From Litoreibacter janthinus (GTDB lineage Bacteria > Pseudomonadota > Alphaproteobacteria > Rhodobacterales > Rhodobacteraceae): a DNA stretch of 64,000 nt. The notes beneath the pieces were generated by a model. It made no database searches. It had not been told where the DNA came from and saw only the letters and a list, made by a program, of their open reading frames with translations. A program made the translations under genes and the position numbers. The stretch is taken from positions 1,557,751 through 1,621,750 of the forward strand of contig NZ_FOYO01000001.1 in the NCBI RefSeq assembly GCF_900111945.1. Reading direction: 5' to 3'. Of the stretch, positions 61,168 to 64,000 are shown in pieces (positions within the stretch are counted from its first letter, which is position 1; every line of letters starts with the position of its first letter).

Positions 61168-61634
61168 GTAAACTCTGTGAAGTAACGATCGACGATAGCG
61201 GTCTGCCGACGCCGACGCCCGAGATCGAGCAGGAGCGAAAGGTCGCGATCTTCGATTTGTTGGAGGACAACTCATTTGAGTTGCCACAAGACGGTGCACC
61301 GGATGGACCCTATAAGCTGGACCTGTCCATTCGGGAACGTCGGCTGGTCTTTGACCTGCACACAGAAGGCGGCGATAAGGCGGCGGAATTCCATCTGTCG
61401 CTTGGACCATTCCGGCAAGTCGTGAAGGACTATTTCCAGATTTGCGAAAGCTATTTCGACGCGGTCAAGAAGCTCCCGCCCAGCCAGATCGAAACGATCG
61501 ACATGGCGCGACGAGGCATCCACAACGAGGGCGCGCGCGTCCTTGAGGATCGCCTTGAAGGCAAGGCCGAGGTCGACACCGACACGGCCCGCCGCCTGTT
61601 CACCCTCATTTGCGTTTTGCATTTCGGGGGCTGA
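61164..61634 (+). CDS. UPF0262 family protein
   Basis: 156 aa. The segments KVAIFDLLEDNSFEL, LDLSIRERRLVFDLHTEG, SLGPFRQVVKDYFQICESYFDAV and DMARRGIHNEGARVLEDRLEGKA are the hallmarks of UPF0262, a conserved alphaproteobacterial protein of unknown function. ATGA overlap with hisD and four bases before the phosphatase gene. The N-terminal 20 residues are family-variable. Confidence 0.92.
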   Translation: MSKLCEVTIDDSGLPTPTPEIEQERKVAIFDLLEDNSFELPQDGAPDGPYKLDLSIRERRLVFDLHTEGGDKAAEFHLSLGPFRQVVKDYFQICESYFDAVKKLPPSQIETIDMARRGIHNEGARVLEDRLEGKAEVDTDTARRLFTLICVLHFGG

Positions 61635-61638
61635 TGCG

Positions 61639-62097
61639 ATGGGGGAGGATCATCCACAATCAGTTCTGTTCTGCTGCGACCACAACGCCGTGCGCTCGCC
61701 CATGGCTGAAGGGATGATGAAGAAATTCTACGGCACCGACATTTATATCCAGTCTGCCGGAGTTAAGAATGATCTAGACATCGACGGATTTACCATCTCG
61801 GTCTGCGCGGAGATGGGGGTCGAGTTGTCGCGCCACCGGACCCGGTCGTTTGAAGAGATGCAGGAGTGGGGAGACGATCTGTCGGGCTTCGATTTGATCG
61901 TCGCCCTGAGCCCCGCATCGCAGCGGCAAGCGCTTGAACTCACGCGGCTTTATCACCTTAAAGTTGAATATTGGCCGATCCTTGACCCGACGGGCTTGGG
62001 CGAAGGGCGCGAAGAAAAGCTGAATTCCTACCGCATGGCCCGCGACCAGATCAAAGACCGTATTCTAGCGCGTTTTGGCGAACCAACGGCGGTATGA
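61639..62097 (+). CDS. Low-molecular-weight protein-tyrosine-phosphatase-like protein
   Basis: 152 aa from the ATG at 61639. The phosphate loop is CX5R: Cys13 to Arg19 in FCCDHNAVRSPMAEG. The general-acid Asp is probably that in ILDPTGLGEG, although the loop is altered from the classic DP(W/Y). Relatives are named low-molecular-weight phosphatase or arsenate reductase-like. Conserved location between UPF0262 and infA suggests a housekeeping role. Phosphatase activity is plausible because both catalytic residues are present. Confidence 0.9.
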   Translation: MGEDHPQSVLFCCDHNAVRSPMAEGMMKKFYGTDIYIQSAGVKNDLDIDGFTISVCAEMGVELSRHRTRSFEEMQEWGDDLSGFDLIVALSPASQRQALELTRLYHLKVEYWPILDPTGLGEGREEKLNSYRMARDQIKDRILARFGEPTAV

Positions 62098-62324
62098 ACC
62101 AGCGTCAGGAAGTTGCACATGCCTCACAAGCAGTTCAGGCCATTGTGACGCCTCGCAGCCCGATTCACACAGTCAGATGGGTTTTGAGTAGGATTTTGGT
62201 CGCCCAATCGCCACGAATTCCTTCGTGACGCAGCGGTTGTGCGCACTTAACCCTTGAAAACCCCCAAGTCCCGGCGCATTTAGTGCCACGCCCGCAACTT
62301 GGCGGGCATAACAACGGAGTGAAC

Positions 62325-62543
62325 ATGGCCAAGGAAGAACTGCTCGAATTCCCCGGCGTCGTGAAGGAACTCCTGCCTAACGCGACATTCCTGGTCGAGC
62401 TGGAAAACGGCCATACGATCATCGCGCACACGGCAGGCAAGATGCGCAAGAACCGCATCCGCGTTCTGGCAGGCGACAAGGTGCAGGTCGAGATGACCCC
62501 CTACGATCTGACCAAGGGTCGGATCAACTACCGCTTCAAGTGA
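62325..62543 (+). CDS. infA: Translation initiation factor IF-1
   Basis: 72 aa, complete S1/OB-fold protein: [40 protein letters not shown] and [21 protein letters not shown]. It binds the ribosomal A site during initiation. The ATG follows ACGGAGTGA. Preceded by 227 bases holding only a small GCCCGC/GCGGGC hairpin at 62290-62307, likely the promoter and leader. Followed directly by maf. Confidence 0.97.
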   Translation: MAKEELLEFPGVVKELLPNATFLVELENGHTIIAHTAGKMRKNRIRVLAGDKVQVEMTPYDLTKGRINYRFK

Positions 62544-63136
62544 CCGCTATGACCCGGGTCCCCGGGTTGAAGCTCGTGCTCGGCTCCGGCTCGCCAAGGC
62601 GGCTGGAGCTTCTGGCGACCTTGGGGATTATCCCTGACGACATCCGCCCCCCTGATATCAATGAAGACCCGCTTCCGGCTGAGAAGCCGCGCGACTATTG
62701 CCGCCGCATCGCCCGCAGCAAGGCGGAAGCTTTGGTCCTGGCGGACGATGAAGTGGCACTGTGCGCAGATACCACCGTCGCCCTTGGGCGGCGCATTCTG
62801 GGCAAACCCGCCGATGCAGGCGAGGCGGCCCAATTCCTGCTGGCATTGTCCGGCCGACGTCATCGCGTGATCACCGCAATGGCAGTGAAGCGCGGCGACC
62901 AGATATGGACCGCTGACGTTGTCACGGCGGTGAAAATGAAAAACCTCTCGGACGAAGAATTGAACGGCTATCTGGCCACAGATGACTGGCAGGGCAAGGC
63001 TGGCGGCTACGCCATCCAAGGGCCTGCGGGGGCGCTTATCCCCTGGATACAAGGCTCCTACACCGGCGTTATGGGGTTGCCCGTGGCCGAGGCGGTGAAC
63101 TTGCTAAGAGCGGCAGGATATAAGGCGAGACCATGA
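62540..63136 (+). CDS. maf: Maf/YceF-family nucleotide pyrophosphatase
   Basis: 198 aa if started at the GTG overlapping the infA stop; an ATG at 62549 gives 195 aa. [18 protein letters not shown] is the Maf P-loop, [15 protein letters not shown] the metal and base-binding site, and [16 protein letters not shown] the late conserved motif. It hydrolyses non-canonical or modified nucleoside triphosphates. The stop overlaps the RNase gene start by four bases, as in many Rhodobacterales. Confidence 0.93.
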   Translation: MTAMTRVPGLKLVLGSGSPRRLELLATLGIIPDDIRPPDINEDPLPAEKPRDYCRRIARSKAEALVLADDEVALCADTTVALGRRILGKPADAGEAAQFLLALSGRRHRVITAMAVKRGDQIWTADVVTAVKMKNLSDEELNGYLATDDWQGKAGGYAIQGPAGALIPWIQGSYTGVMGLPVAEAVNLLRAAGYKARP

Positions 63137-64000
63137 AGGGTGCATTAATCGTATTGGGTGAGTTGGCGGGGCGCGAAGCCGCCGCGCGTCTGTTGGACGG
63201 CAAACTTGAAGACGTGTTGCTGGCCCCCGACGAAAATGCTCCGCCTGCACCAGGTGCGATCTACCGCGCCGTTGCCGAACGCCCCTTAAAAGGGCAGGGC
63301 GGTATGATGATGTCCTTGCCTGACGGGCAAACCGCGCTGTTTCGCGGGGCCACGGGGCTAAAGCCCGGCACCACGATGTTGGTGCAGGTCACAAGCTATG
63401 CGGAACCCCACAAGGCGGTGCCTGTCACGGATCGGTTGATCTTCAAAGGCCGCAGCGTAATCGTCACGCCCGGCGCCAAGGGCATGAACGTGTCGCGCCA
63501 GATTCGCGACGATGATCTCCGCGAGACTTTGCTGGAGGCGCTGCACCGTTCGCGCGCGCCAGAGGCCGGACATGGTGTCATCTTGCGCACAGGTGCTGTC
63601 GGCTTGGACCCCGACGACATTGCCGAAGAGGCGGACAGCCTGCTGGACCTGGCCGACGCCGTTCTGGCCGATCTGGAGGGCGGGCCTGAGCTTTTGGTGG
63701 ATGCACCCGGCCCGCATGATCTGGCGTGGCGCGAATGGCCCCATGGCGACGAAACCGTTCAAGGGTTCGAGGAACACGGTGTGTTGGACGCGCTCGCATT
63801 GCTCGATCAAGAAGAAATTGCGCTGGGCCAAGGGTCGATGTTTATCGAGCCGACACGTGCCCTTGTCGCGGTCGACGTAAACACAGGCGGTGACTTTTCG
63901 CCCGCCGCTGGGCTGAAGGTCAATCTGGCTGTCGCCAAGGCGCTACCGCGCGCGTTGCGGCTGCGAGGTTTGGGCGGGCAGATCACGCTGGACCTTGCCC
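63133..64000 (+). CDS. Ribonuclease E/G family protein, 3' end outside window
   Basis: The first 289 codons are present and open at the window end. [21 protein letters not shown] starts the shortened N-terminal region. The RNase-H-like/S1 part is reduced relative to RNase E, and [25 protein letters not shown] plus [13 protein letters not shown] mark the DNase-I-like catalytic domain with its metal-binding Asp residues. ATGA overlap with maf. Short RNase-G-like form common in this clade; the typical downstream gene is not visible. Confidence 0.9.
   Translation, partial: MKGALIVLGELAGREAAARLLDGKLEDVLLAPDENAPPAPGAIYRAVAERPLKGQGGMMMSLPDGQTALFRGATGLKPGTTMLVQVTSYAEPHKAVPVTDRLIFKGRSVIVTPGAKGMNVSRQIRDDDLRETLLEALHRSRAPEAGHGVILRTGAVGLDPDDIAEEADSLLDLADAVLADLEGGPELLVDAPGPHDLAWREWPHGDETVQGFEEHGVLDALALLDQEEIALGQGSMFIEPTRALVAVDVNTGGDFSPAAGLKVNLAVAKALPRALRLRGLGGQITLDLA

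Overview
This 64 kb window is GC-rich alphaproteobacterial DNA, most like a marine Rhodobacterales (Roseobacter-group) chromosome. The block murA - DUF2948 - GNAT - hisD - UPF0262 - small phosphatase - infA - maf - RNase E/G at the right end, the TRAP and TTT transporters, the many sugar-acid dehydrogenases and the frequent 4-base gene overlaps all point that way. That placement is inferred from gene content; no marker gene was searched. There are two tRNAs (Gly-TCC, Thr-GGT). I saw no rRNA, CRISPR array, insertion sequence or prophage.

Layout. 1-2.7 kb: the 3' part of a 5'-nucleotidase, an SRAP/HMCES-type DNA-protein crosslink protein and a small exported cupredoxin-like protein. 3.0-9.5 kb: a sugar-acid catabolic set, with an IlvD/Edd dehydratase, an SDR dehydrogenase, an FAH-family diketo-acid hydrolase and a 2-hydroxyacid dehydrogenase on the minus strand, and an HIBADH-like dehydrogenase plus a DenD-like epimerase-fold dehydrogenase on the plus strand. 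This fits the non-phosphorylative diketo-hydrolase route for L-fuconate, L-rhamnonate or similar acids. 9.5-25.3 kb: a GntR regulator faces a long plus-strand operon with a three-gene TRAP transporter, two PhyH dioxygenases, a GFA protein, a UxaA-type dehydratase, Gfo/Idh/MocA, FAD and HIBADH oxidoreductases and a DMT exporter, followed by three tandem Gfo/Idh/MocA genes. 25.4-28.0 kb: tRNA-Gly, an apparent stump of a polyol dehydrogenase, a HAD phosphatase and xylulokinase.

28.0-47.1 kb is the most unusual region. An acyl-CoA-dehydrogenase-fold protein carries Gln and Gly at the two possible catalytic-base positions, the signature of 3-sulfinopropionyl-CoA desulfinase rather than of a dehydrogenase. 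Near it lie a TTT (TctABC) importer, two LysR regulators, a TauE/SafE exporter, an enolase-superfamily enzyme and an eight-gene minus-strand operon in which every gene overlaps the next. That operon encodes a complete SDH-like complex (Fe-S protein, two anchors, flavoprotein), both halves of a class I fumarase/tartrate-dehydratase-like enzyme, a class III CoA-transferase and a homocysteine-S-methyltransferase-family protein. I infer a pathway for a substituted, probably sulfur-containing, dicarboxylate that ends in CoA activation, sulfite release and sulfite export. No step has been tested, and I know of no described pathway with this gene set.

47.3-57.4 kb: an MsbA-like ABC exporter, a Kbp-like BON-LysM protein, a DUF481 outer-membrane protein, LysR with a divergent acyl-CoA synthetase, an HIBADH/TIM-barrel isomerase pair, a sorbosone-dehydrogenase-like protein and tRNA-Thr. 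57.4-64 kb: the conserved housekeeping block, ending inside an RNase E/G gene.
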